Assembly (NCBI RefSeq): GCF_043290135.1
Contig: NC_134700.1
Coordinates: forward strand, 241,245,088 to 241,309,087
DNA: 64,000 bases
Source of the DNA: Rhipicephalus microplus
Lineage: Eukaryota > Arthropoda > Arachnida > Ixodida > Ixodidae
Reading direction: 5' to 3'
This document shows, one piece after another, positions 51,832-62,488 of the stretch. Each line of letters begins with the position of its first letter. Position 1 is the stretch's first letter. The notes below the pieces were generated by a model. It was not told the origin of the DNA. It was given only the letters and a program-made list of their open reading frames with translations, and did no database searches. The translations under genes were made by a program, and so were the position numbers.

Positions 51832-51951
51832 TTTGTGGTTATAGCGCGAGATCGACGAAGACAGAAGATGGAAGACTTTCAGTTGTGAGACAGCGCTCGT
51901 CTGTGTGCCTTCCGTCTTCTAGCTTCATGGATCTCACGCTGTAACCAAAAA
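51832..51951. repeat. Imperfect inverted repeat, 43-bp arms
   Basis: Arms 51,832-51,874 and 51,909-51,951 match at 35 of 43 positions by my count. They contain GGTTA.AGCG.GAGATC and AGAAGA.GGAAG. The 34-bp loop contains GAGACAGCGCTCGTCTGTG. It is a probable transposon-derived hairpin of unknown class. Confidence 0.75.
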
Positions 51952-52294
51952 TGCACACGTACCAACGAGCCAAACTTTCTATACTCTTGAGGCTGAACAT
52001 GTATTAATACCAGAATCAATGGCGTAGCCAGTGGGTGGCACACCTGTTTATTTTTTTTCTTAGAGTATTCTTCGCATCACATAGAGTCTCAGAATGAGTG
52101 GGATCTGCCACATTGTTTTATTTTTATCTGTTCGAATAACAACAGTCATATGTATTATTATGAAATGCAGAAACGACAGCCCAAGCCGAACCAATGCTGT
52201 CATATAAACAAATCAGGCCCGGCCCCGTACCACCAGCAAGTTATTTGGTTGCAGCGTCATCCACCATTATGAAGGCATAGGATGTGGCCGAAAG
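51952..52294. other. Stretch without recognisable gene
   Basis: AT-rich DNA. ATGGCGTAGCCAGTGGGTGG at about 52,019 is the complement of a word seen near 22,200 and probably belongs to an old dispersed repeat. Confidence 0.4.
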
Positions 52295-52535
52295 GATTGA
52301 TTGATATGTGGGGGTTAACGTCCCAAAACCACCACATGACTATGAGAGACGCCGTAGGGGAGAGCTCCGAAAATTTTGACCACCTGGGGTTCTTTAACGT
52401 GCGCCCAAATCTGAGCACACGAGCCTACAGCATTTCCGCCTCCATCAGAAATGCAGCCGCCGCTGCCGAGATTCAATCCCGCGACCTGCGGGTCAGCAGC
52501 CGAGTACCTTAGCCACTAGACCACCATGGCGGGGC
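52295..52535 (-). mobile_element. Ruka SINE, full length
   Basis: Reverse-oriented copy with the tRNA-like head at the right end. GTGGCCGAAAG (52,284-52,294) and GTAGCCGAAAG (52,536-52,546) are a target duplication with one mismatch. Confidence 0.93.
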
Positions 52536-55500
52536 GTAGCCGAAAGAAAGACGCCCCGCTGCTCAAAGTGCCGACTTCACAGATCCACCCCTATCCAGCA
52601 AAGTTTACTCATAAACGTCAAAGGGAGATACAAAAACAACCCGAACTTTTGGAGGCCGACGTATGTCTGGACGTCTGAGTGAGTGGGAAAAAAATGAGGA
52701 TAGGAGTAAAGATCGGAAGCGGGAGGGTGGGAGTACGTGATCGCTCTGCTTCTGGTAGGCCAATGTGGAAATGGCACGGGTTGCTTCCAGACTCGAGGGC
52801 CAACAAATAGAGCGTGGAAGAATGGATGAGTTCCCTGGAAGAAGACTGATGGAGACAAGAATGCATAAAGCGTCAGGGTGAGTGCGATAGTGACCGATTG
52901 AGAGTGAGTGTGCAGATGGTTCTTAGCTGAGGGAGCGAGAATATAATGGTAATAAAATAGGCAAATGTGTAAACAGCGAGTGACAACTGGACAGCAAATA
53001 CACAAACGCATCCGTAGTTGTCGTAGACGTCAGACAGTACTTCGCAGACAGATTGGAGACAACGGCAGGCAGGACTTACTCTGAGCTGCGAGTGGTCGCT
53101 TTTAACCATACGATTTCTCGTGTATGGAGAGACGTTTCGTCGCACATGAGCAGCTTCGGAATCCACTCGGAGGCGAACGCTACAAAGTGCGGCGAGTCAA
53201 GATATTTCCATTGGCGGCTGACTGCTGGTACACTGCAAGAGCCCGCCGCGATAGTCAAAGCAGCTTTCACGACATGCATGCATTTCTTCTCCTTTTTTGA
53301 CGCCGATGATTTGCCTTTCTTTAAGAGATGGCACAAAAGTATAGCTTACCTGTACAAATTTTCAGCCACACTTTCTTTTCTATGGCGACTTAGACGAAAC
53401 TTCAAGGCACAATTTTTACGTATTAGTGTATTAGGTGTCTACTGTAAAATCAGTGTTGCATACAAAGCGAAGAAATCTACAGCGGATACATTATGGCGTA
53501 TCGGGTGGTCCTAACTAATCATCTCACTGTTGCGAAGGCTGGCTTCCAGGAAGTTAGGGAGCACCATTGACCGTCATGCCCTATACCACACAATACTGAT
53601 GGACTGTGACGTTGTGTGTTCTCCTTTTCTCTGTTCCAGTTTCTTTACTCTTCCGACCTTAGACTTTCCTATCCTATTCCTAAGTGTAGGATAGAGTACC
53701 CGTTATTCTAAACTATTGAACAACCTTGTATTTCCTGTTTACACTTTACCTTCCTTCCTTGTTACCAGGGTGCACGCAAATGAATGTCCAAACAAATAAC
53801 GCGGCCTCCCCTCCTCCCAATTTGGATGACGTAATTAATTCGCCGCTTAACGCGAGGCCTCACCAAGGCATATATACTAGATTGTCTATATCCGCACATA
53901 ATGAACATGCATTTATTGGCTGCATTTGCGGCAAAATCTTGTGCAATGCTGAAAAATTACCTCCATTCGAGACGTGCACCTTGCGCTGTCACGTACCGTG
54001 CGTCGCGTTACTTCGGGTAATTATCCAATGGAGAAATTCGATTTAGAGGATTGTGAATTCTAGTTAACAGCCACCTATATACTTCAAAACCTTCTCTTTT
54101 TGTTGTAGTCCGTGTGAAAATTTTGGACATTAAGCTTCATAACTGCATGGATAAAACTACAAAAACGAAAATTCCTAAAAGGTTAGCATCTATGTTAGTA
54201 TACGCTTATACATTAGGCCTAATGATACTGACAAGAAGTCTTTGTGATAACGGCGGCATTCTTCATGCCCTCCGCTACCACTCTTGTACATAAAACGCAC
54301 TAGCAGCAAAGCTGAACAAGGCAGAAAGTGAATTGAGTGAGAGAGAAAATGCGAAGAGGAAACGTACAATATGCCAAGTAGAAGCATTTGCAGAAGGTTA
54401 TCGCGGTAATAATGGAGTTTGTAACGCCGGGCTGCGCCCTCAAATGCGATAAATCTAGTCTACCGTGCTTGATGAAATAGATTTCAACTTCGGCAGAGAG
54501 GTGTAGTTTTCAAGGGACGTGCAATCGTCGGACAGCATGGAGAGTATAGAAAATAATTCGAATTCGACAACAAACGCTAGCCCTCTGAGCATTGTGTACA
54601 ACGCAGTGCCCATCGGAAAGTTTTCTGATATGTTTTTACTTTCCGCCAACATTTAGCTGGAGAGAGGAAAGAAAGGAAAACGGTGAAATTAGAGGTGATG
54701 TATCGTATAGGGGAAAACGACAATGAAAGGATGATTGCAGGGGCAAACACGACACTACTTCGTAAAAGAATTCTCCAGCGCGGCTTGTGAAGCTAACGTT
54801 TGTCTATAGAAAGGCAGCGCGGTGGTATTAGCAGGAGCCGTGTGATAAATTACGAAATACGTGCACCTTGCAAAGTAAATGAAATCCGCGTAGGGAAAAA
54901 AAGAAAGCAGAGTAGAGAATTGAATGCCAACAGCGTTGCCGTCGACAGCGCACTCTCGCGCGCCTGATGTCCCTCTGTTCTTATTTCAATGTGGTAAACT
55001 TGCCTCCAGTTCTTTTTTTAATTTCAACTCACCACGGCGAAAGTACAGTGACGCATTCCAGACAGACAGGCGGCGATTCGTCTCTGGCATTCATTCAGCG
55101 TGCTGCTGTTCTCTTTGAGACAAACAAAACAGAACGCGTGCCCGGAGACCGCCAATCAAGCTCAAGAATGCATCCAATTTTGTTGGCACGCTCATATTAG
55201 CGAAACCTCCTCCTCCTTTTCGCACCAATGAGTGCGCACCGGCAATAGCCTACAGTTAGATTGTGCTACAGTAGACGCCTGTGAGGCTAGGGTTTTTGCT
55301 GAGCCCCTCCGGCACTAATCATGCTCGATCCATCGCAGGCCTCCCGGAGAGCAGCCGTTAAAGTGGTATTAGTACGGCAAAGAACGGTCGAGTACAATGC
55401 GGCTACGCTGCACTACACACACCACGCGTCGTTTATGCAGCAAAAAATAAAAAACAACAACAACACGGTCCACGCTTTAATGTAAGCATCAATGACGCTT

Positions 55501-56250
55501 CATTGCGATCTTTCAGGATTGCGTTTTTTTTTAGCGGCATGAGCGCTAAGTGGCGATTTTCTTCCTTCTTCCAAGCATATCTGGTCGATCACTTACTTTC
55601 ACTCTACCGAACAGTCATGAACAGTCTTTGAAACATAGAAATCAATGATTCTGCATAAAGCTGAAGAGTATATTGAACTCATGTGATATCGAAACACAAC
55701 GTTATTCATTACAAAGGACACTTATCTGTCATGATAATCGTTGAAGAGTAATTTTATTGAGTTCGTGGAACGTTTGTGAGCAGCTGGTATCGCTGCGGCA
55801 CCTCGCAGAGCAGATCCCAACCAGGCGATCTTTTCTACATGTGCTCTGATGACTGCTTCGCCAGAAGCACGAGGTCAACCAAGGCTACGCGTGAAAAGTT
55901 ACCCATAATGTTATGCAAGATGACGCGTGTAAAATTACCCACAATGTTACCTAATGTCAGGTGCGGCGTGAGTCACTGTAGCTGTGTGGTGGACCTGTAG
56001 ATTTAAATAACGCACTGAGAAAACAGTTTAAGCACAGCTCAAAGCACCATGTGAGAGATGAAGAAAAAGATGAAAATAACCATATGGTGAAAGATTTGTG
56101 ATAAAATAAAACGAATGTACTTACATATGCACCGATATAAACTTCACCGACTGACTTTCTCTGCTCCTTAATCTGCTCATAGAGAATAGCGCTGGTTCAC
56201 TCCTCCGGAGGAATACAATTTCTCTACAAATTTTATAACAGCTATTATAT
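52536..56250. other. Long stretch without recognisable gene
   Basis: Mixed, mostly AT-rich DNA. A 153-codon frame at 53,053-53,514 (plus, no ATG at its start) and a 144-codon minus frame at 52,577-53,011 have no motifs. I see no RNA gene and no repeat I can name. Confidence 0.4.
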
Positions 56251-56657
56251 TGTCACGGGGTCGTGACGTGGCCGAAGACAGGAGACTTCGTGTTAGGATT
56301 TAACTGTTTATTTGGGCGAACCTGTGCCCGGTAAACTGAAAGTCCAATTACAGCAGCAGTCTCGCACAGATAGCAGTCTCGGACTGATAGCGGCGAACGG
56401 AGCGTCGGCCTTCGATCAACAACTGACAAGCGGCGAAGCGCGTCGGCATTTATACTCTTGCCGTCGAATGTTCTAGCGTTATCGCTGGCGGTGGCGTAGG
56501 TTCCAGAATAATCTGTACCGTTCGCACAGTGGGCGTGATCTTATCGAAATGATCTACTACAGTCCGGAACCTTCTAGAAAACTGCAGGCGCGGTTTGCGC
56601 TGAGAATCGTGCGGTGTTTTCGGACGATAACAAAAACTTGGGAAATGGAACGTGGCA
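56251..56657 (-). repeat. 3' LTR
   Basis: On the minus strand it starts TGCCACGTTCC and ends CCCCGTGACA (TG..CA). It carries TATAAA (56,449-56,454) and, about 140 bp downstream, AATAAA (56,307-56,312), which are plausible promoter and polyadenylation signals defining the U3-R boundaries. Identical by eye to the 5' LTR. Confidence 0.96.
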
Positions 56658-56669
56658 TTGCCCCCCTCT
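56658..56669 (-). promoter_or_regulatory. Polypurine tract
   Basis: AGAGGGGGGCAA on the minus strand directly abuts the 3' LTR, the expected place for the primer of plus-strand DNA synthesis. Confidence 0.8.
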
Positions 56670-56786
56670 GAAAAAAGGCATCGTCCCGATGCTTTAACTA
56701 AAGATGAAAGTACAATAATAATGCAAGAAAGTACAATGAATAAATTACGATACAACAATAACACAAAAAAACACTAGTTCAGTTTG

Positions 56787-59700
56787 TTAACGCGCATGAA
56801 ACGGCTTGAGGCGCGCGACATGGACTACTTCAGGTCGCGATCGGCGTCGTTGAGAGTTCGTGATGCCGTCGGGGACAACCTCGTAATCAAGTGGGCCGAG
56901 CCGTCGAACCACCCTGTACGGTCCGAAGTACCGCCGCAGAAGCTTTTCACTTAGTCCACGTCGGCGTATCGGCGTCCACACCCAAACACGTTCACCGGGC
57001 TGGTATTCCACGAAGCGTCGTCGAAGGTTGTAACGGTGGCTGTCGGTCGTCTGTTGATTCTTGATACGGAGACGCGCTTGTTGTCGGGCTTCTTCGGCGC
57101 GTTGAAGGTACTCGCTCACATCGAGGTTTTCTTCGTCGGTGACGTTGGGTAACATGGCATCGAGCGTCGTTGCCGGGCTCCTTCCGTAGACCAATTTGTA
57201 TGGCGATATCTGCGTCGTCTCCTGCACCGCCGTGTTATATGCGAAGGTCACATACGGAAGAATGGCGTCCCACGTCTTGTGTTCGACATCGACGTACATT
57301 GACAGCATGTCGGCGATCGTCTTGTTAAGCCGCTCGGTGAGGCCGTTGGTCTGTGGGTGGTACGCTGTCGTCCGGCGGTGGTTTGTTTGGTTGTATGTCA
57401 AGATTGCTTGAGTTAAGTCGGCAGTGAATGCCGTTCCTCTGTCGGTGATAAGGACCTCTGGGGCGCCATGACGTAGGACGATATTTTCGACGAAGAATTT
57501 AGCTACTTCGGATGCACTGCCTCTTGGCAGGGCTTTTGTCTCGGCGTAGCGGGTGAGGTAGTCGGTAGCTACCACGATCCACTTGTTTCTGAAAGCCGAC
57601 GTCGGGAACGGCCCCAGTAGGTCCATACCAATCTGCTGGAAAGGTCGGCAAGGTGGATCAATTGGCTGCAGAAGTCCCGCTGGCCTTGTCGGCGGTGTCT
57701 TGCGTCGCTGACAGTCCCGGCATGTTCTCACATAACGAGTTACGTCGGTGGTAAGACGTGGCCAGTAGTACCTTTCTTGTATCCTCGCGAGCGTGCGAGA
57801 AACACCGAGGTGCCCTGCCGTCGGATCGTCGTGCAGGGCCTGCAGGAGTTCTGGTCGCAGAGCTGAAGGCACCACAAGGAGGTACTTAGCTCGAAGCGGT
57901 GAAAAGTTTTTCTTTTGTAGAAGACCGTTTCGTAGAAAGAACGACGCAAGTGCGCGCTTGAATACCTTCGGGACTTCGGCGGTCCTGCCTTCGAGGTATT
58001 CTATTAGGCCCTTAAGTTCCGGGTCGGCCCGCTGTCGTTCAGCGAAGTCGTCCGTAGTTATCGTTCCCAAGAAGTACTCGTCATCCGGGTCGTCGGGTAG
58101 CGGTTGGTCGACAGGCGCACGAGAGAGACAGTCGGCGTCAGAGTGTTTTTTGCCGGACTTGTAAATGACAGTAATGTCATACTCTTGAAGTCTCAAGCTC
58201 CATCGTGCGAGGCGACCTGAAGGGTCCTTCAAGGTGGCTAGCCAACACAAGGCGTGGTGGTCGCTCACAACTTTGAAGGGCCTGCCGTAGAGGTAGGGGC
58301 GAAATTTCGACGTAGCCCAGATGATGGCGAGGCACTCCTTTTCTGTTGTGGAATAATTTGCTTCTGCTTTGGATAGCGATCGGCTGGCGTAACTAATAAC
58401 CCTTTCAAGTCCGTCAGCCCTCTGCACAAGAACGGCGCCAAGACCTACGCTTCTTGCGTCAGTATGTATTTCTGTCTCAGCGAATTCGTCGTAATGGGCA
58501 AGTAACGGAGGCGTCTGGAGGCGATGTTTAAGCTCCTGGAAAGCGTGTTCCTGTGGTGTTTCCCACTTGAACTCCACGTCGGCCTTGGTAAGGTTAGTGA
58601 GAGGATCGGCGATGCGGGTGAAGTTTTTCACGAACCGCCTATAATAGGCGCACAGGCCCAGAAATCGGCGCACGGCTTTCTTGTCAGTGGGCGGCGGGAA
58701 GTCGGCGATGGCGGCTGTTTTCCGTGGATCGGGACGAACTCCAGACTTGCTGATAACGTGCCCCAGAAACAAGAGCTCCTCATACGCAAATCTGCACTTT
58801 TCTGGCTTCAGTGTGAGTCCGGAAGTCTTGATGGTTTGAACTACAGCTTCAAGGCGCCGAAGATGCTCGTCGAAACTCGAGGAAAACACGACGACGTCGT
58901 CCAAGTACACAAGGCAAGTCTGCCACTTCAATCCTGCCAGTACTGTATCCATAACGCGTTGAAACGTTGCAGGCGCTGAGCAAAGGCCGAAGGGCATCAC
59001 CTTAAACTCGAAGAGGCCTTCCGGTGTTATAAACGCCGTCTTCTCTCGGTCTCTTTCGTCGACTTCGATTTGCCAATAGCCAGTCTTGAGGTCCATTGAC
59101 GAAAAGTACTTGGCGTTATGGAGCCGATCAAGTGCGTCGTCTATTCGTGGGAGGGGATACACGTCCTTTCTTGTGATTTTGTTCAGGCGGCGATAATCGA
59201 CGCAGAAACGTAGGGTCCCATCCTTTTTCTTCACTAACACCACGGGGGATGCCCATGGACTCTTGGACGGCTGGATAATGTCATCCCGCAGCATTTCATC
59301 AACTTGTCTCTTCATGGCCTCACGTTCTCGCGTCGAAACCCTGTACGGACTCTGACGGAGTGGTCTGGCATTTTCTTCGGTTATGATGCGATGTTTCGTG
59401 ATTGGGGTCTGCCGAATTTTCGATGACGACGAAAAGCAATCTTCGTATTGCAGGAGCAGGGCCTTGAGCTGTTCTTGCTTATCGTTCGGAAGTCTGGGAT
59501 TGACGTCGAAAGCTATGGGAGGGGCTTGGTTCCTCTGAGCAGGTTCCGCAGAATCGGCGAGGGCGAAAGCACTGGTGGCTTCGACAATTTCTTCGATGTA
59601 TGCGACCGTTGTTCCTTTGTTCACATGTTTGTACTCATTGCTGAAATTCGTGAGCAAAACCGTTGCTTTGCCTCCCCGCAGCTCTGCAATTCCTCTTGCG

Positions 59701-60362
59701 ACGCAAATATTTCGGGTGACCAACAGATGCTGACTGCCTTCAACGACGCCTTCCAAGTCAGGTGATTTAGGAGCACCGACCGAAATAATGACGCTTGAGC
59801 GAGGCGGAATGGTGACTTGTCCTTCCAGCACATTCAAGGCATGGTGTCCTGACGGCGTGCGTGGCGGTAGTGCTTCTTCTGTGGATAACGTTATCGACTT
59901 TGTTTTTAGGTTGATGACAGCACCATGGAGGCATAAGAAGTCTATGCCAAGGATGACATCTCTCGAGCAACGCTGTAGGACTACGAAGTCTGTAGGATAA
60001 ATACGGCCGTTAATGGTGACTCTCGCTGTGCATATTCCTGCAGGCGTTACGAGATGACCTCCGGCTGTGCGGATTTCAGGGCCTTTCCAAGCTGTCCTAA
60101 CTTTCTTTAACTTCGCGGCGAACGACCCACTGATGACAGAATAGTCGGCTCCAGTATCGACGAGAGCAGTCACACTGTGGCCGTCGATAAGAACGTCGAG
60201 GTCGCTAGTTCGCCGTCTCGCATTACAGTTAGGGCGTGGCGTCGGGTCACGGCTGCGTCGGCTTGTTCCGCTGCTTTCATGCTGCGTCGTCAGGCCACCT
60301 TCGGTAAATGAGCTTTCGCCGTCAGGGCTTTGCCTGGCTGGCGTTGTGTTCGGAAAGCTCCG
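56787..60362 (-). CDS. pol: Pol polyprotein: protease, RT, RNase H, integrase
   Basis: The frame is open from just after a TGA at 60,363-60,365 to the stop at 56,787. Counting from codon 60,173 there are 1128 residues: aspartic protease DTGAD at 6-10 with ILGIDF at 74-79; reverse transcriptase with YLDD at 423-426; RNase H with TDARS (571-575), KEC (612-614) and SDHHAL (637-642). The integrase zinc finger is H781/H788/C818/C821, and its catalytic core is D851, D911, E947 (35 residues between the last two). A C-terminal GPY motif sits at 1084-1086. Every catalytic residue I checked is present and there is no internal stop. No ATG lies in the first 60 codons of the open frame, so translation probably depends on a frameshift from gag or on proteolytic processing. 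However, 70-odd bases separate the gag stop from the opening of this frame, which is unusual and suggests an indel near 60,365-60,437. Confidence 0.95.
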   Translation of the reverse strand, partial: RSFPNTTPARQSPDGESSFTEGGLTTQHESSGTSRRSRDPTPRPNCNARRRTSDLDVLIDGHSVTALVDTGADYSVISGSFAAKLKKVRTAWKGPEIRTAGGHLVTPAGICTARVTINGRIYPTDFVVLQRCSRDVILGIDFLCLHGAVINLKTKSITLSTEEALPPRTPSGHHALNVLEGQVTIPPRSSVIISVGAPKSPDLEGVVEGSQHLLVTRNICVARGIAELRGGKATVLLTNFSNEYKHVNKGTTVAYIEEIVEATSAFALADSAEPAQRNQAPPIAFDVNPRLPNDKQEQLKALLLQYEDCFSSSSKIRQTPITKHRIITEENARPLRQSPYRVSTREREAMKRQVDEMLRDDIIQPSKSPWASPVVLVKKKDGTLRFCVDYRRLNKITRKDVYPLPRIDDALDRLHNAKYFSSMDLKTGYWQIEVDERDREKTAFITPEGLFEFKVMPFGLCSAPATFQRVMDTVLAGLKWQTCLVYLDDVVVFSSSFDEHLRRLEAVVQTIKTSGLTLKPEKCRFAYEELLFLGHVISKSGVRPDPRKTAAIADFPPPTDKKAVRRFLGLCAYYRRFVKNFTRIADPLTNLTKADVEFKWETPQEHAFQELKHRLQTPPLLAHYDEFAETEIHTDARSVGLGAVLVQRADGLERVISYASRSLSKAEANYSTTEKECLAIIWATSKFRPYLYGRPFKVVSDHHALCWLATLKDPSGRLARWSLRLQEYDITVIYKSGKKHSDADCLSRAPVDQPLPDDPDDEYFLGTITTDDFAERQRADPELKGLIEYLEGRTAEVPKVFKRALASFFLRNGLLQKKNFSPLRAKYLLVVPSALRPELLQALHDDPTAGHLGVSRTLARIQERYYWPRLTTDVTRYVRTCRDCQRRKTPPTRPAGLLQPIDPPCRPFQQIGMDLLGPFPTSAFRNKWIVVATDYLTRYAETKALPRGSASEVAKFFVENIVLRHGAPEVLITDRGTAFTADLTQAILTYNQTNHRRTTAYHPQTNGLTERLNKTIADMLSMYVDVEHKTWDAILPYVTFAYNTAVQETTQISPYKLVYGRSPATTLDAMLPNVTDEENLDVSEYLQRAEEARQQARLRIKNQQTTDSHRYNLRRRFVEYQPGERVWVWTPIRRRGLSEKLLRRYFGPYRVVRRLGPLDYEVVPDGITNSQRRRSRPEVVHVARLKPFHAR

Positions 60363-60436
60363 TCACGGCGTCGTCGTCGTCGGAGGATCTTCGGTAGTTC
60401 GTGGCACAGCAACCGCACCTCCACCGGTTGCTGCCC

Positions 60437-61279
60437 TTAGTTTCCCGGATACGGGCTAGGAGACCGGCCCCGCGTTGGGCCAGAGTACTGTCGGTGGTGC
60501 GGTGACGTGCGGCGGCTGGGCCACGGCGAACGCGAAGGGCTTCGTGGTGTCCACCGAGTTCCTGTCAGGTAGTCGGCGATGTCACGTGGTCGTTCTCCTG
60601 GCTGTGGGCGCGGTGCATTGACGGCGAAGCTACGCAATCCCATCTGTCGGTACTGGCAACGGCGGTATGTGTGTCCGGCCTCGCCGCAGTGGTAGCAGAG
60701 CGGGCGATGGTCAGCGGTGCGCCAGACGTCAGTCTTCCTCGGTGCACTGCGCTGGGCCGCTGGCGAACGGTATGACGTCGGTGGGGGTGGTGGCGGCGGT
60801 GGCGTCTGTCGACGGAAGTGCGATGGGGCGGCGTTTTGGCGTGGACGGGGAGGAGCGTTGTGGCGCAGTGCAGCGGCGTAGCTCATAGCTTCCGGCTCGG
60901 GCAGCGGTGCGTGGGGAATTTGAAGCGATTGCCGAACTTCTTCTCGCACAATGTCGGCAATTGAATCCACTTGAGGCTGGGCCGAAGGCAACAGCTTGCG
61001 CAGCTCTTCCCGCACGATCGCTCGGATCGTTTCACGCAGGTCTCCGGAGTTACTGGCTTGAGCAGCAGCGCAGTCTGCAGTCAGGTGACGATTATACTGT
61101 CTAGTGCGCATGTCCAGGGTCTTTTCGATAGTGGTCGCTTCTGCTACAAATTCTTGGACGGTTATCGGTGGGTTTCTCATCAGTCCCGCGAAGAGCTCCT
61201 GTTTGACCCCTCGCATGAGGAAACGAACTTTTTTCTCCTCAGGCATGTCTGGATCAGCGTGACGGAATAGTCGGGTCAT
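60437..61279 (-). pseudogene. gag: gag, 3' part (nucleocapsid zinc knuckle)
   Basis: This is the downstream part of gag after the SINE, open to a TAA at 60,437-60,439. The frame's first ATG (61,277-61,279) lies in the SINE target duplication and is not the natural start. Counting from it, a capsid C-terminal-type helical region is followed by a Pro/Arg-rich linker with nine consecutive prolines and a single CCHC zinc knuckle (C195, C198, H203, C208). An Arg/Ser/Pro-rich tail follows. It is in the same frame as the 5' part because the inserted DNA is 252 bp, a multiple of three. Confidence 0.9.
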
Positions 61280-61290
61280 TTCTTCTGTGA

Positions 61291-61528
61291 TTGATTGATT
61301 TGTGGGGTTTAACGTCCCAAAATAACCATATGATTATGAGAGACGCCGTAGTGGAGGGCTCCGGAAATTTAGACCACCTGGGGTTCTTTAACGTGCGCCC
61401 AAATCTGAGCACACGGGCCTACAACATTTCCGCCTCCATCGGAAATGCAGCCGCCGCAGCCAGGGATCGAACCCGCGACCTGCGGGTCAGCAGCCGAGTA
61501 CCTTAGCCACTAGACCACCGCGGCGGGG
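61291..61528 (-). mobile_element. Ruka SINE inserted in gag
   Basis: Full-length copy in the same orientation as the host element. The tRNA-like head with B-box-like GGTTCGATCCC is at the right end and the TCAATCAA tail at the left. A perfect 14-bp target duplication CATTTCTTCTGTGA lies at 61,277-61,290 and 61,529-61,542. Among the copies here it has one of the longest unmutated duplications and sits in the youngest context. Confidence 0.97.
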
Positions 61529-61600
61529 CATTTCTTCTGTGAAAATGGCGACATTTTCATTTGGTAGCTGAACCCGAGTCTCTAATAAAGCAGCGGCCCT

Positions 61601-62053
61601 CTATTTGCGAGCGACGCTCGCGAACGTTTGAAGGAAAGCGCCGCAGAAAACATCCCACGTTCGGAGCGTGGACTCCCGATTTTCAAGCCAAGTCCTTGCG
61701 GTGTCTTCCAAATAGAAGAACACACGACGCAGCTTTTCGTCATGGTCCCAGTGGTTGAGGGCGGCCACACGGTCGTATGTCTCCAGCCAGGACTCCGGGT
61801 CTTCGAATGATGACCCATGGAAAATTGGTGGTTCCCTGGGTTGATGCATGACCATCGTGGGCTGGGACGCTGCGGTTGTCATTGTCGCTGCAGTCGCGGT
61901 CATGGCCTTCGTCTTCCGCGCCTTGTCTGGTAGAAGCCCGTACTCCGGTGGTAGCCCTTGCTGTCGGCGGCTTGTTCGCTGCTCCTGGTTGGTGTCGGTG
62001 TCTTCTCCGCGACGTGGGCTGGGTTCACGGCTTGACGGGGGCGTCCGGTACAT
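61601..62053 (-). pseudogene. gag: gag, 5' part (capsid region), ended by TAG
   Basis: ATG at 62,051-62,053 lies 25 bp after the 5' LTR, leaving a very short leader. The frame is also open upstream into the LTR. The 150 residues comprise a Ser/Arg/Pro-rich N-terminus, an Ala/Thr/Met-rich linker and the start of a retrotransposon gag capsid domain (PPIFHG, then W-L-Y, LRRVFFYLEDTARTW, W..F). A TAG at 61,601-61,603 ends the frame inside the capsid domain. Gag-like sequence continues beyond it in the same frame up to the SINE, so the TAG is a nonsense mutation and not the natural end. Confidence 0.9.
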
Positions 62054-62059
62054 GAACGA

Positions 62060-62075
62060 AGCAGCACCTCCACCA
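62060..62075 (-). promoter_or_regulatory. Primer-binding site
   Basis: TGGTGGAGGTGCTGCT begins two bases after the 5' LTR on the minus strand. The TGG start matches the CCA end of a tRNA. I do not assign the tRNA. Confidence 0.7.
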
Positions 62076-62077
62076 GA

Positions 62078-62484
62078 TGTCACGGGGTCGTGACGTGGCC
62101 GAAGACAGGAGACTTCGTGTTAGGATTTAACTGTTTATTTGGGCGAACCTGTGCCCGGTAAACTGAAAGTCCAATTACAGCAGCAGTCTCGCACAGATAG
62201 CAGTCTCGGACTGATAGCGGCGAACGGAGCGTCGGCCTTCGATCAACAACTGACAAGCGGCGAAGCGCGTCGGCATTTATACTCTTGCCGTCGAATGTTC
62301 TAGCGTTATCGCTGGCGGTGGCGTAGGTTCCAGAATAATCTGTACCGTTCGCACAGTGGGCGTGATCTTATCGAAATGATCTACTACAGTCCGGAACCTT
62401 CTAGAAAACTGCAGGCGCGGTTTGCGCTGAGAATCGTGCGGTGTTTTCGGACGATAACAAAAACTTGGGAAATGGAACGTGGCA
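62078..62484 (-). repeat. 5' LTR
   Basis: 407 bp, identical by eye to the 3' LTR. TATAAA at 62,276-62,281 is the likely promoter element for the genomic RNA. The adjoining AATATAG on the right provides the ATAT target duplication. Confidence 0.96.
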
Positions 62485-62488
62485 ATAT

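Larger units (their letters stand above)
56251..62484 (-). mobile_element. Ty3/Gypsy LTR retrotransposon, young, with broken gag
   Basis: The 6234-bp element on the minus strand runs 5' LTR (62,078-62,484), primer-binding site, gag, pol, polypurine tract, 3' LTR (56,251-56,657). The LTRs are 407 bp each and identical by eye. ATAT at 56,247-56,250 and 62,485-62,488 is a 4-bp target duplication. The domain order protease, RT, RNase H, integrase is that of Ty3/Gypsy (Metaviridae-type) elements. No envelope frame is present. A Ruka SINE lies inside gag and a TAG codon interrupts gag upstream of it. Gag and pol are in different frames and do not overlap here. Pol looks complete, so the copy could supply enzymes but probably not normal Gag. 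Confidence 0.97.

Noticed and set aside
53053..53514. 153-codon plus-strand frame
   Set aside because: No ATG start, no recognisable domain, no splice or polyadenylation context I could defend.
56450..56764. Open frames with identical translation at 56,450-56,764 and 62,277-62,582
   Set aside because: The shared part is LTR sequence. The identity reflects the repeated LTR and not a duplicated gene.
57793..60000. Plus-strand frames opposite pol (such as 58,524-58,979 and 59,448-59,765)
   Set aside because: They are antisense shadows of the conserved pol frame.
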